Assembly (NCBI RefSeq): GCF_029504395.1
Contig: NZ_JAQFIF010000002.1
Coordinates: 1 to 64,000, forward strand
Length of the DNA stretch: 64,000 nt
Origin: Arthrobacter sp. ES3-54
GTDB taxonomy: Bacteria; Actinomycetota; Actinomycetes; Actinomycetales; Micrococcaceae
Direction of reading: 5' to 3'
The position numbers and the translations under genes were made by a program. This document shows, piece by piece, positions 8,965 to 19,155 of this stretch (positions are counted from its first letter, which is position 1; each line of letters starts with the position of its first letter). The notes under the pieces were generated by a model. The model was not told the origin of the DNA. It saw only the letters and a list, made by a program, of their open reading frames with translations, and did not search any database.

Positions 8965-8979
8965 GCTATCAATGATAGC
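8965..8979. promoter_or_regulatory. Perfect 7-1-7 palindrome upstream of rpmE2, candidate operator
   Basis: GCTATCA-A-TGATAGC is an exact inverted repeat about 85 bp upstream of the rpmE2 start. Its 15-bp, 7-1-7 geometry matches the geometry of Fur-superfamily (Zur) boxes, and type B L31 genes are classical Zur targets. The bases differ from the actinobacterial Zur consensus I know, so the regulator assignment is inference. Confidence 0.5.
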
Positions 8980-9042
8980 CGATAGCCGGACCACTGACGA
9001 ACACCATTGGCGCACGTTAGCGCGGCGCAACCGTCATTCGAA

Positions 9043-9861
9043 TCAGTTTGCCTGGTCCTTTGGGCGGAGCTCCCAGAACGCCACCGCCGACGCCGCGGCG
9101 ACGTTGAGCGAATCGACGCCCGGGCGCATCGGGATCTTCACGGCGAGGTCGACGGCGGACAGGGTCCCGGCGCTCATGCCGGCGCCTTCGGTGCCCAGCA
9201 CCAGGGCCAGCCGCTCCGGGCGGCGGGCCGCGAGCACGTCGAGGTCCACCGCGTCATCCGTGAGCTCCATGGCCGCCACGGTGAAGCCTTGTTCCTGAAG
9301 CGCGGCCAGGCCACCGGCCCAGTCGTCCAGCCGGGCCCACGGCACCTGGAACACTGTCCCCATGCTGACCCGCACGCTGCGGCGGTAGAGCGGATCCCCG
9401 CAGCGCGGCGAGACCAGGACGGCGTCCACGCCCAGGGCCGCGGCCGAGCGGAATATGGCGCCGACGTTCGTGTGGTCCACGATGTCCTCGAGCACGGCAA
9501 CCCGGCGGGCGCCGGCGAGCAGATCCGCCAGCGGCACGGGGGCGGGCCGGTGCATGGCGGCCATGGCGCCGCGGTGCAGGTGGAAGCCGGTGATTTCCTC
9601 CAGCAGCGCCGCGGAGCCGATATAGGCCGGCACGTCCGGGTATTGCTCAAAGACATCCGCCAGGTCCTCGGCCCACTTCTCGGCAAGGAAGAAGGACCGC
9701 GGCCGGTGCCCCGCGGCCAGCGCCCGGCGCAGGACACGGGAGGATTCTGCGATGTAGAGGCCCTCGGCGGGTTCCCGGACTTTGCGCAGGTGCACGTCAG
9801 TGAGCTGCGTGTAGTCGGAAACCCGCGGGTCGTCGGCGGATTCGAGATAGTGGAAGGTCAC
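9043..9861 (-). CDS. TrmH/SpoU-family RNA 2'-O-ribose methyltransferase
   Basis: 272-residue SPOUT-fold, SAM-dependent rRNA/tRNA methyltransferase. An N-terminal substrate-binding region (residues 1-100, [16 protein letters not shown]) is followed by the knot domain with three motifs: [21 protein letters not shown] (motif 1, catalytic Asn/Arg), [11 protein letters not shown] (motif 2) and [17 protein letters not shown] (motif 3). The exact nucleotide modified cannot be told from sequence. It may form an operon with the genes upstream on the minus strand. Confidence 0.9.
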
Positions 9862-9896
9862 GGGCAGATCATTTCAGCTGGTTTATTTCAAGGTGG

Positions 9897-10682
9897 CTAT
9901 TTGAACAGGTTGGCGATCATGAATCCCAGTGCCACCAGGCCCAGGGCGAAGATGACCCCGCGCAGGACCGGCGGGGAGAGCCGGCGCCCCACCTTGGAGC
10001 CGATCACGCCGCCGATCAGGGAGCTCACGGCGATCAGTCCGACCACGCCCCAGTCGATCCGGTCGAAGGCGAAGAGAAGGTAGGAGCAAGCCGCGACCAC
10101 GTTCACGCCCAGGACCAGGAAGTTCTTCATCGCGTTGGCGTTCTGGATGGTCCCGGTCATGAACACGCCCAGGATGCCAACTAGCAGGATGCCCTGGGCC
10201 GCGACGAAGTAGCCGCCATAGACGCCGGCCAGGTACACAAGCGCCACCAGCAGGACACTGTGGCGGCGGTCCCGGATGGCGTGCTCAGGGTTTTCCTCGC
10301 GGTTCTTCACCCACCGCTGGAGCCGCGGCTGGAAGACCACCATCAGCAGGGCCAGCACGATCAGGACGGGGGCGGCGTAGTAGAAGACCTGCTCGGGCAG
10401 GTGGAGCAGCAGGTAGGCGCCGGTGACGGCGCCCAGCAGCGAGGCGGGCAGGAGCCGGAGCAGCTGCTTGCCGCGGCCCTCGAGCTCCTTCCGGTAGCCC
10501 CAGGCGCCGGTGGCGTTGCCGGCCACGAGTCCCATGGCGTTGCTGATGGAGGCCGTGACCGGGGCGTAGCCCAGGGCGATCAGCACCGGGAACGTGACCA
10601 GGGTGCCGGACCCGACGACGCTGTTGATGGTTCCCGCCCACAGCCCGGCGAAGAAAATGAAGGCGCTATTGAGGAACTCCAC
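9897..10682 (-). CDS. Sulfite exporter TauE/SafE-family membrane protein
   Basis: 261 residues with about eight membrane helices. The N-terminal signature FFAGLWAGTINSVVGSGTLV (glycine-rich helix 1) and its echo in the second half (GLIAVSSLIGGVIGSKVGRRLS) are typical of the TauE/SafE duplication fold. A charged loop with KNREENPEHAIRDRR separates the two halves. Members move small anions such as sulfite or sulfoacetate; the substrate here is unknown. It lies between the RNA methyltransferase and an ABC ATPase on the same strand. Confidence 0.88.
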   Translation of the reverse strand: MEFLNSAFIFFAGLWAGTINSVVGSGTLVTFPVLIALGYAPVTASISNAMGLVAGNATGAWGYRKELEGRGKQLLRLLPASLLGAVTGAYLLLHLPEQVFYYAAPVLIVLALLMVVFQPRLQRWVKNREENPEHAIRDRRHSVLLVALVYLAGVYGGYFVAAQGILLVGILGVFMTGTIQNANAMKNFLVLGVNVVAACSYLLFAFDRIDWGVVGLIAVSSLIGGVIGSKVGRRLSPPVLRGVIFALGLVALGFMIANLFK

Positions 10683-10700
10683 GCGGGGTCAGCGGACCCG

Positions 10701-11486
10701 TCAGCGGCTGGCGGTCGCGGTGTACCGGCCGGCGTTGACGGTGACGTCCAGCGGCAGGCCGAACGTTTCGCTCAGGTTTCCGGCGGTGAGGACCTCCGGC
10801 AGCGGACCGGAGGCCACTACACCGCCGTCGCGCATGAGCATCGCGTGCGTGAAGCCCGGCGGCACTTCTTCGAGGTGGTGGGTGACCAGGACGATCGCCG
10901 GGGCGGCGGCGTCGCTAGCAAGTTCGCTCAGGCGCTGGACCAGGTCCTCGCGCCCGCCGAGATCGAGCCCGGCGGCCGGTTCGTCCAGGAGCAGGAGCTC
11001 AGGATCGGTCATGAGGGCGCGGGCGATCTGGACGCGCTTGCGCTCCCCTTCGGAGAGCGAGGCGAAGGGGCGGTTGAGCAGCGGGCCCATCCCCCACTCG
11101 TTCAGCAGCCCAAAGGCGCGCCGCTCGTCGTTCTTCTCGTAGCCTTCGCGCCAGCGGCCGGTCACGCCGTAGGCGGCGGTGACCACCACGTTGAGGACCT
11201 TCTCGTGTTCAGGGATCTGGCTGGCCAGGGCAGCCGAGGACAGGCCGATCCGGGGCCGGAGCTCGAAGACGTCGACGGCGCCGAGGACTTCCTCGAGGAT
11301 GCCCGCCATTCCGGACGTCGGGTGGATCCGGGCCGCGGCCAGCTGGAGGAGTGTGGTCTTGCCGGCGCCGTTGGGTCCCAGGATCACCCAGCGTTCGCCC
11401 TCCTTGACCTGCCAGTCCACCTTGTCCAGGAGGGTTTTAGCCCCACGTACAACGCTGACGCCGGCCATTTCAAGAACATCACTCAT
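10701..11486 (-). CDS. ABC transporter ATP-binding protein
   Basis: 261-residue single nucleotide-binding domain: Walker A GPNGAGKTTL, Q-loop, signature SLSEGERKRVQIARAL, Walker B LLLLDEPAAGLD and switch His in VTHHLEEV. No permease gene is adjacent, so it is an orphan ATPase or pairs with a distant membrane partner. It resembles actinobacterial ATPases annotated as iron-complex or molybdate-type. ATG 11486 (MSDVLEMAGV) is chosen; the frame stays open far upstream, antisense to serB, but that portion is not protein-like. Confidence 0.88.
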   Translation of the reverse strand: MSDVLEMAGVSVVRGAKTLLDKVDWQVKEGERWVILGPNGAGKTTLLQLAAARIHPTSGMAGILEEVLGAVDVFELRPRIGLSSAALASQIPEHEKVLNVVVTAAYGVTGRWREGYEKNDERRAFGLLNEWGMGPLLNRPFASLSEGERKRVQIARALMTDPELLLLDEPAAGLDLGGREDLVQRLSELASDAAAPAIVLVTHHLEEVPPGFTHAMLMRDGGVVASGPLPEVLTAGNLSETFGLPLDVTVNAGRYTATASR

Positions 11487-11618
11487 AGGAGTAGACACTA
11501 GGACAAAAAAGCGGACGACTGATAACCGGCGCCGCGGGCTGCCGTGCAGCGTCACGCGGCGCCGGCCCGGGCGCAACGAATTCGGGCCGTCCAGCGCCTG
11601 CTCGCTAGGATTGAGGCC

Positions 11619-12536
11619 ATGAGTTCGAACATGACCGCAGTGAGCTACGGCCTGAAACTGTCCCTTCCCGAGATCCAGCGGCTGCGTTCGCTCCTGACGG
11701 CTGCGGGGCTCAGTGTCGGTGCCGAAACCCGCGCCGGCGACGGGCGCTTCGAGGTGTATGCGGCGGACTGCGCGCTGGAGGCCCCAGAGGGCGGCGGGCC
11801 CGGCGCCATGACGGAAGCCCGGCTGGACGGGCCGCGCCGGGCGCTGGCGGCCGCCGGTATCGACGGCGTGGACACGGCGCTGGTTCCCACAGCGCTGCGC
11901 ACCGCGCCGCGAAAGTTCCTGATCATGGACGTGGACTCCACGCTCATCCAGCAGGAAGTGATCGAGCTCCTGGCCGCCTACGCCGGCAAGCGCGAGGAAG
12001 TGACGGCCGTGACAGAGGCGGCCATGCGCGGCGAGTTGGACTTCGCCCAGAGCCTGCACGCCCGGGTGGCGGTGCTCGCCGGACTGCCGGCGGACGTCGT
12101 CGAGCGGGTCCGCGCCGAGGTCAGGCTGACCGAGGGCGCCGCCGAACTCGTGGCGGCATTCCAGGCCGCCGGCCATGCCGTGGCCGTGGTGTCCGGCGGG
12201 TTCAACCAGATCCTCCGGCCGATCGCCGAGGACCTGGGGCTGCACTACTGGATCGCCAATGAACTCGAAATCGTCGACGGCGCGCTGACCGGCAAAGTGC
12301 TCGGCGACGTCATCGACCGGGCGGCCAAGGAGAAGTACCTGCGCGAGTGGGCCGCCGCCGAGGGCATCCCCATGGAACACACCATTGCCGTGGGAGACGG
12401 CGCCAACGACCTCGACATGCTGGGCGCCGCCGGGATCGGCATCGCCTTCAACGCCAAGCCGGCCGTACGTGCCGCCGCGGACGCCGCCGTCAATCTTCCC
12501 TATCTCGACGCCGTGCGGTACATCGCGGGGGTCTGA
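11619..12536 (+). CDS. serB: Phosphoserine phosphatase
   Basis: 305-residue HAD-superfamily enzyme catalysing the last step of serine synthesis (phosphoserine to serine). A ~95-residue N-terminal region precedes the catalytic domain. The catalytic domain has nucleophile motif LIMDVDSTLIQQEVIE (residues ~105-120), motif II VVSGGF, motif III lysine in RAAKEKYL and motif IV VGDGANDLDMLG. The last lies directly before IGIAFNAKP, a SerB hallmark. ATG at 11619 is chosen over an upstream frame extension of Arg-rich residues. Convergent with the SDR gene through a long hairpin. Confidence 0.94.
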   Translation: MSSNMTAVSYGLKLSLPEIQRLRSLLTAAGLSVGAETRAGDGRFEVYAADCALEAPEGGGPGAMTEARLDGPRRALAAAGIDGVDTALVPTALRTAPRKFLIMDVDSTLIQQEVIELLAAYAGKREEVTAVTEAAMRGELDFAQSLHARVAVLAGLPADVVERVRAEVRLTEGAAELVAAFQAAGHAVAVVSGGFNQILRPIAEDLGLHYWIANELEIVDGALTGKVLGDVIDRAAKEKYLREWAAAEGIPMEHTIAVGDGANDLDMLGAAGIGIAFNAKPAVRAAADAAVNLPYLDAVRYIAGV

Positions 12537-12551
12537 TGCGTTAAGCGCGAG

Positions 12552-12602
12552 AAGGCACGTCGCGGCAATGTTTAGTCAAAACATTGCCGAGACGTGCCTT
12601 TT
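12552..12602. terminator. Bidirectional terminator between serB and SDR gene
   Basis: 22-nt arms (12552-12573 and 12579-12600) with a single mismatch and a 5-base loop. On the + strand the stem ends GCCTTTTC. It lies between convergent serB and the SDR gene, so it probably stops both transcripts. Confidence 0.9.
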
Positions 12603-12626
12603 CGGAGCTTCTGGTGGCCTGAGCTC

Positions 12627-13403
12627 CTAGCTGGAGCTCTTGTCTGCTGTCTTATCTGCGGTCTTATCGAAGTAGTCGGCGCCGCCGACGTATTCGGTGT
12701 GGCCGGTCTCGACGTCGGCCGTGGCCATCTTGGCGACCTCCGCGGCAAACTCCTTGACCGAGTACAGTTTGCCCGCCTCGGCGCGGCGGGCCTCGATGGC
12801 GCCGGGGTTGGACCGGTCAAGCAGGGTGGCCGTGACGGTGCCCTCGATCATGTCGCCGGAGACAACCACGAGCGAGATCCCCTTGTCAGCCAGGGCCGGG
12901 ACGAGTGCGCGGAGTGCGTCCTCACCGGCACGCTTGCTGCGGGCCACGGGCTCGTAGTCCGGCATGGTGGGAACCGTGTCGATGAAGTGGGCCTGGTGGC
13001 TGGTCACGAAGACCACGCGCGAGCCTGCGGGCATGAGCGCCACGGCGGCGTTGAGCATGTTCACCTGGGCGTCACGGTTCAGCTTCAGTGCGTAGCCCTC
13101 TTCCATCCCGGTCTCCATGCCGCCGGAGGCGTTGAGGACCAGAAGGTCGAGCGAGCCGAAGTTCTCCATGGCGGCGCTGGCGAGGGCCTGGACGCCTTCC
13201 TGGGTGGTCAGGTCCGCCCCGACGGCCGCGGCACGGCCGCCGTCGGCCTCGATCTCCGCGACCACCTTGTTGGCGCGCGGCGCCTTCTGGCGGTAGTTCA
13301 CGACGACGGCCGCACCTTCGGCGGCCAGGATCTTGGCGACTTCGGCGCCAATTCCGCGCGACGAACCGGTCACGATGGCAGTCTTATTTTCCAGCAGTCC
13401 CAT
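12627..13403 (-). CDS. SDR-family oxidoreductase, atypical active site
   Basis: 258-residue Rossmann-fold protein with the cofactor motif TGSSRGIGAEVAKIL (residues ~10-24), VGADLTTQEG, and NASGG in place of the usual NNAG. The catalytic Ser is in VVFVTSHQAHF, but the YxxxK position reads V-A-R-S-K, so Lys is kept and the canonical Tyr is Val; a Tyr lies three residues earlier (YEPVARSK). NAD(P)-dependent reduction is therefore uncertain. The C-terminus repeats KTADKTADKSSS. The start is fixed by AGGAGCT just upstream of ATG 13403; longer upstream starts lack this. Confidence 0.85.
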   Translation of the reverse strand: MGLLENKTAIVTGSSRGIGAEVAKILAAEGAAVVVNYRQKAPRANKVVAEIEADGGRAAAVGADLTTQEGVQALASAAMENFGSLDLLVLNASGGMETGMEEGYALKLNRDAQVNMLNAAVALMPAGSRVVFVTSHQAHFIDTVPTMPDYEPVARSKRAGEDALRALVPALADKGISLVVVSGDMIEGTVTATLLDRSNPGAIEARRAEAGKLYSVKEFAAEVAKMATADVETGHTEYVGGADYFDKTADKTADKSSS

Positions 13404-13551
13404 ACGAGCTCCTTTGTTCCAAACGTCCAAACACTGTGGGTCTGCCATCCATCATGCCAGCGGATCGCGGCATTACAGTTGTTCAGCATCCACAAAGAAG
13501 CCCCGGCGGTGTAGTTCCCGACGTGTCAGGCCCGCAACGCCGGCGGTTGGG

Positions 13552-13971
13552 TCAGCTGCGGTCAATCCGGATTTTCTTCGACGTTTCCCCCGTCACGACC
13601 TCGGGAGCCGGCGCACGGACTTCCAGGACACCGTCCTTGTACGTGGCGGTGATGTCTTCTTCCTTCGCCCCCGCGGGCAGGGCAATGCTGCGGGCGGACC
13701 GGCCGTATCGGAACTCCGAGCGGTACCCGGCCTTGCTCTTGTGCTCGGACGTTTCCTGCCGCTCCACCGCGATATGGAGCATGCCCTCGCTGACCGAGAC
13801 GTCGACGTCCTGGTCGGGGTCGATCCCAGGCACTTCCGCCCGAACCACCAGGGTGTTGCCCTCTTGGAACTGTTCGATCTTGATCCCTGGCGCGATGGAC
13901 AGATCACCGTCAAGGAAGCGGCGAACCGGTTCCAGCATGTCCGAGGGCGTCCACTTGCTGAGATCACTCAT
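13552..13971 (-). CDS. Hsp20/alpha-crystallin small heat-shock protein
   Basis: 139-residue small heat-shock chaperone that holds unfolded proteins. The alpha-crystallin domain spans residues ~40-130, with VVRAEVPGIDPDQDVDVSVSEG, LHIAVERQE, FRYGRSARSIALPAGAKEEDITATYKDGVLEV and a C-terminal SKKIRIDRS tail in place of a clear IxI motif. The start at 13971 is backed by AGGAGGA a few bases upstream; the longer open frame is not protein-like. Free-standing, 178 bp from fabG. Confidence 0.93.
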   Translation of the reverse strand: MSDLSKWTPSDMLEPVRRFLDGDLSIAPGIKIEQFQEGNTLVVRAEVPGIDPDQDVDVSVSEGMLHIAVERQETSEHKSKAGYRSEFRYGRSARSIALPAGAKEEDITATYKDGVLEVRAPAPEVVTGETSKKIRIDRS

Positions 13972-14149
13972 GATTTTCCTCCTGGGTCCACGCCCCTGCC
14001 GTGGCATGGTCGGGGGCTGTGAGCCCATTACACGCTCCCGGCGCCCCAGCGCCAAGGGCAAAAAGGCCCAGCACAGCGGACTGCGGACGACGGCGGACAC
14101 CGCAGTCGTCCGCCGCATCCGCGTCCGGTCTCCGCGGGGCTGCGCGAGC

Positions 14150-15470
<1,321 letters not shown>

Positions 15471-15474
<4 letters not shown>

Positions 15475-15764
15475 ACCTCTTTGACTTGGCCGGAACCGGC
15501 GGCGACCCCGCCGCGTCCCCCGGCACCGTCTGCTCCCGGAAGGCCTGCCGCACGGCAGCGGAATGGCAGCTGCTGTGGAACAACCCCAAGATTCATACCC
15601 CGGAGCGGCGCAAGATCTGGCTAGCATGCGGTGAGCACCGCGCCTGGCTTGAGGACTACCTCCAGACGCGCGGACTGTGGAAAGAGACTGTGGCCCTCGG
15701 CGCAGAGACCGCCCCCCTCTCCGCAGAGACCTCACCCCTCGACCCGTCAGGCAGGATCGGCTGA
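15471..15764 (+). CDS. Conserved small protein with putative zinc-binding Cys/His
   Basis: 97 residues. The conserved part (residues ~20-70) contains VCSRKACRTAAEWQLLWNNP and LACGEHRAWLEDYLQTRGLW, so Cys-x4-Cys and Cys-x2-His pairs could form a metal site. The tail is low-complexity. Short homologues sit next to SURF1 genes in Arthrobacter relatives; some databases label them acetone carboxylase, which the sequence does not support. Coupled to DUF3099 by ATGA and abutting SURF1 with no gap, which suggests a role near respiratory-chain assembly (inference). Confidence 0.75.
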
Positions 15765-16643
15765 ATGTACCGCTTTCTCTTCTCCAGTAAATGGCTGGGG
15801 TACTTGTTGCTGGCCGCGATCTTCGCTGCGGGCTGCGTCGGACTGGGCCGGTGGCAGATGGACCGTCGCGCCGAAACCCTGGCGGAAATCAACCGGGTGG
15901 TCTCCAACTACTCGGCCGACCCCGTGCCGTTCGCCGATGTCCGGGACCAGTTCAGCCGGCTGAACCCGGAGCGGGAGTGGACCCAGGTTGAACTCAAGGG
16001 CAGCTACGACATCGCCGGCCAGCGCGTCGTCCGCAACCGCCCGCTCAACGGCCAGCCCGGCTACGAGGTGGTGGTGCCGTTCAAGCTTGAGTCCGGCGAA
16101 ACCGTGGTGATTGACCGCGGCTGGCTGCCCATCGGCAACAACACCCCGGGCCGGCCCGACTCAGTGCCTGCGCCGCCCCAGGGTCCGGCGACAGTGGTTG
16201 CCCGCCTCAAGCCGGCCGAGCCCGCGCTGCAGCGCGGCGCCCCTGACGGCCAGCTGGCCTCGATCGATCTGGCCGGCTATTCCGCGCAGCTGGGCTATCC
16301 GTTGCTCACGGGCGCCTACGGACAACTGGCCTCGGAGTCTCCGGCGGTGCAGGACATGCCGTTCCCGTTCCCCAAGCCGTCCACCGATGAAGGCACCCAC
16401 CTTTCCTACTCCCTGCAGTGGTTCGCGTTCGGCGTGCTGATGTTCGTCGGGTTCGGCTACGCCGCCCGGCAGCAGGCCCGCAACGCCGCGATTGACGCGG
16501 AGGACGCAGAGGCAGAGGCCGCCGACGGCGTGTTCCTGCACTCCAGCGGCCCGGCCGTGCGGCGCCGTCCCGCTCCGCGCAAGCGCAAGAACGCGACGGC
16601 GGAAGAAGAGGAAGACGCCATCCTCGACGCCCAGGGGTTCTGA
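15765..16643 (+). CDS. SURF1-family cytochrome oxidase biogenesis protein
   Basis: 292 residues with the SURF1 topology: one N-terminal membrane helix (WLGYLLLAAIFAAGCVGLGRWQMDRR, with the family 'GxWQ' motif) and a second near residue 220 (LQWFAFGVLMFVGFGYAAR). The periplasmic domain between them has VVRNRPLNGQPGYEVVVPF and VIDRGWLP. SURF1 helps insert heme a into cytochrome c oxidase. The C-terminal tail is charged, with RRRPAPRKRKN and an acidic EEEED stretch. It fits with ctaA and ctaB elsewhere in the window. Starts directly after the preceding stop. Confidence 0.93.
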   Translation: MYRFLFSSKWLGYLLLAAIFAAGCVGLGRWQMDRRAETLAEINRVVSNYSADPVPFADVRDQFSRLNPEREWTQVELKGSYDIAGQRVVRNRPLNGQPGYEVVVPFKLESGETVVIDRGWLPIGNNTPGRPDSVPAPPQGPATVVARLKPAEPALQRGAPDGQLASIDLAGYSAQLGYPLLTGAYGQLASESPAVQDMPFPFPKPSTDEGTHLSYSLQWFAFGVLMFVGFGYAARQQARNAAIDAEDAEAEAADGVFLHSSGPAVRRRPAPRKRKNATAEEEEDAILDAQGF

Positions 16644-16646
16644 GCG

Positions 16647-17126
16647 GTGCACCCTGACGCCATTCCCGGACCGGTGGCGAACGTCAAGCGTGCCCTCACC
16701 GCCCTGGGCGCCCCGGACACCGTGACCGTGTTCGATTCAAAAGTCCCGACGGCGGCCGCCGCGGCCGCCACGTTGGGCTGCGACGTCGCGGCAATCACCA
16801 ACAGCCTCGTGTTCGACCTTGGGGGCACTCCGTTGCTGATCCTGGCCAGCGGCGCGGCGAAAGTGGACGTCCACAAGGTCGCCGAGCAACTGGGCACGGG
16901 CAAGATCCGCCGCGCCTCCCCCGAGTTCGTCCTGGAACACACCGGCCAGGAGGTAGGCGGCGTCGCCCCGGTCGGCCACCCGGAGAAGATCCGGACCCTG
17001 TTGGACGAGTCCCTGTCAGTCCACCGCGTGCTCTGGGCGGGGGCAGGCGATCACAACTCGATGTTCTCCATCAGCTACGAGGACCTGCACAGGATCACGG
17101 GCGCGGAAGAACTACAGGTACGTTAG
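16647..17126 (+). CDS. YbaK/EbsC-family aminoacyl-tRNA deacylase
   Basis: 159-residue single-domain protein of the YbaK/ProX editing family, which hydrolyses mischarged aminoacyl-tRNA. Visible segments are CDVAAITNSLVFDLGGTPLLILASGAAKVDV with the catalytic-type Lys, RRASPEFVLEHTGQEVGGVAPVGH (Gly-Gly-Val-Pro-Gly/His loop) and WAGAGDHNSMFSISYEDL. The exact substrate cannot be told. GTG start three bases after the SURF1 stop with AGGGG upstream, so it is probably the last gene of the DUF3099-SURF1 operon. Confidence 0.9.
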   Translation: MHPDAIPGPVANVKRALTALGAPDTVTVFDSKVPTAAAAAATLGCDVAAITNSLVFDLGGTPLLILASGAAKVDVHKVAEQLGTGKIRRASPEFVLEHTGQEVGGVAPVGHPEKIRTLLDESLSVHRVLWAGAGDHNSMFSISYEDLHRITGAEELQVR

Positions 17127-17252
17127 CCAGGGGCGACATGACCGCTAGCGGAGCGACGCGTTTCATTTGTGTAGCGTGCGTCTAAGCGAGGAACGAGCGA
17201 GCACGCGGCAAATCGAGCGCGGTGCAAAGCGGAAGGCGAGCCCGGGCCCAGC

Positions 17253-18851
17253 CTACGCCAGCGTGATCAGGTCCAGGTAGTCTTCGTTCCAGTGGTCCTC
17301 GATGCCGTCGGGCAGCAGGACGACGCGCTCCGGGTTGAGCGCCTCGACGGCGCCCTCATCGTGGCTCACGAGGACGACGGCGCCGGTGTAGTTGCTCAGG
17401 GCCCCGAGGATCTCGGCGCGGCTGGCAGGGTCGAGGTTGTTGGTGGGCTCATCGAGGAGCAGCACGTTCGCACTCGAGGCCACGATGGTGGCCAGCGCCA
17501 GTCGGGTCTTTTCGCCGCCGGAGAGCACACCGGCGGGCTTGTCGACGTCGTCACCGGAGAACAGGAACGAGCCCAGAATGTTGCGGACTTCCGCGTCGTT
17601 CATGTCCGGGGCGGACGAGCGCATGTTCTGCAGGACGGTGCGGTCCACGTCGAGCGTCTCGTGCTCCTGGGCGTAGTAGCCCACTTTCAGGCCGTGTCCC
17701 GCCACGACTTCGCCGGTGTCCGGTGTGTCGACGCCAGCGAGCATGCGCAGGAGGGTGGTCTTGCCGGCACCGTTGAGGCCCAGGATGACCACCTTGGAGC
17801 CGCGGTCGATCGCGAGGTCGACGTCGGTGAAGATCTCCAGCGAGCCGTAAGACTTGCTGAGGCCATCCGCGGTGAGCGGGGTCTTGCCGCAGGGTGACGG
17901 ATCCGGGAAGCGGAGGGCTGCCACGCGGTCGGTCGCGCGCACGGCTTCGAGGCCGCCCAGCAGACGCTCGGCCCGCTTGGCCATGTTCTGCGCGGCGACG
18001 GCCTTGGTGGCCTTGGCGCGCATCTTGTTGGCCTGGTCGAAGAGGACCTGGGCCTTCTTCTCCGCGTTGGCGCGCTCACGCTTGCGGGCGCGCTCGTCCG
18101 TTTCGCGCTGGGTGAGGTAGCGCTTCCAGTCCATGTTGTAGAAGTCGATCTGGGCGCGGTTGGGATCGAGGAGGAAGACCTTGTTGACAGTTGCTTCCAG
18201 CAGTTCGGTGTCGTGGCTGATCACAATCAGCCCGCCCTGGTGGTTCTTGAGGAACTCACGGAGCCAGGAGATGGAGTCCGCGTCGAGGTGGTTAGTGGGC
18301 TCATCAAGGAGCATGGTTTCGGCATCCGAGTACAGGATGCGCGCGAGCTCTACGCGGCGGCGCTGCCCGCCGGACAGGGTCTTGAGCGGCTGGTTCAGCA
18401 GGCGGTCCGGCAGAGCGAGGTTCGAGCAGATCGCTGCCGCCTCGGCTTCGGCCGCATAGCCGCCGGCGGCCAGGAATTCCGATTCCAGCCGGTCATAGCG
18501 GTTCATCGCCTTGCGCTGGACCGCGGCGTCCTCGCTGGCCATCTCTTCGTGGGCCAGGCGCAGCTTGCCTACGGCGATGTCCAGGCCGCGGACGGACAGG
18601 ATCCGGTCCCGCGCGAGCTGCTCCATGTCCGGGGTGCGCGGATCCTGCGGCAGGTAGCCGATTTCGCCGGTGCGAGTTACCTTGCCCGCGGCGGGCAGAC
18701 CCTCGCCCGCCAGCACCCGGGTCAGCGTTGTCTTGCCTGCACCGTTGCGGCCGACCAGACCGATCTTGTCTCCCTTGTCGATCCGGAAGCTCACCTGGTC
18801 CATGAGGAGGCGGGCGCCGGCGCGCAGTTCGAGATCCTGGACGGTAATCAA
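17253..18851 (-). CDS. ABC-F family ATPase
   Basis: 532-residue soluble protein with two ABC domains and no membrane helices. Domain 1 has GRNGAGKTTLTRVL, LSGGQRRRVELARIL and MLLDEPTNHLD. Domain 2 has GLNGAGKTTLLRML, LSGGEKTRLALATI and LLLDEPTNNLD. They are joined by a basic linker (KRERANAEKKAQVLF...AKRAERLL) typical of ABC-F ribosome-binding factors. It could act in translation quality control or antibiotic protection; there is no resistance-gene context. TTG start, preceded by AAGG; no better in-frame start is seen. Confidence 0.9.
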   Translation of the reverse strand: MITVQDLELRAGARLLMDQVSFRIDKGDKIGLVGRNGAGKTTLTRVLAGEGLPAAGKVTRTGEIGYLPQDPRTPDMEQLARDRILSVRGLDIAVGKLRLAHEEMASEDAAVQRKAMNRYDRLESEFLAAGGYAAEAEAAAICSNLALPDRLLNQPLKTLSGGQRRRVELARILYSDAETMLLDEPTNHLDADSISWLREFLKNHQGGLIVISHDTELLEATVNKVFLLDPNRAQIDFYNMDWKRYLTQRETDERARKRERANAEKKAQVLFDQANKMRAKATKAVAAQNMAKRAERLLGGLEAVRATDRVAALRFPDPSPCGKTPLTADGLSKSYGSLEIFTDVDLAIDRGSKVVILGLNGAGKTTLLRMLAGVDTPDTGEVVAGHGLKVGYYAQEHETLDVDRTVLQNMRSSAPDMNDAEVRNILGSFLFSGDDVDKPAGVLSGGEKTRLALATIVASSANVLLLDEPTNNLDPASRAEILGALSNYTGAVVLVSHDEGAVEALNPERVVLLPDGIEDHWNEDYLDLITLA

Positions 18852-19155
18852 TGCAGCTAAGGCCTTTCACAACAGGGAATGCCGCGGCGCAACGGGTGGA
18901 GTCTGGGCGGAGCCGGGGCAGGGCGGTGCGAGAGCACGGCCTTTACAAGTCTACCGGCACCGCCCCTTCTCCCTGACATGGGCTCATATGGCAGCAGCCG
19001 GCGGCCGGCGCGATCCCCTGGCCGGTCGTCATTGGCGGCGCCCTCCAGCTTCCGGGTCGCCGGTTAGTGGGGCACCTACAAAAAACCCGCCCCGCCGCGA
19101 CCGTACAGTCGATATCACTAGTCCGACATCCGCAGCAGCACCCGACAGGAACGCC
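18852..19155. other. Divergent intergenic region between ABC-F gene and bioY
   Basis: 304 bp separating two divergent genes, so it must hold both promoters. I see no convincing -35/-10 pair, tRNA, riboswitch or terminator. The bioY side (about 19070-19155) is less GC-rich and includes ACCGTACAGTCGATATCACTAGTCC, the likeliest place for a biotin-responsive promoter. Confidence 0.5.

Noticed and set aside
17127..17252. Possible terminator or small RNA between ybaK and the ABC-F gene
   Set aside because: Only short, imperfect inverted sequences (AGCG/GCGA clusters) are seen, with no clear stem or T-run.
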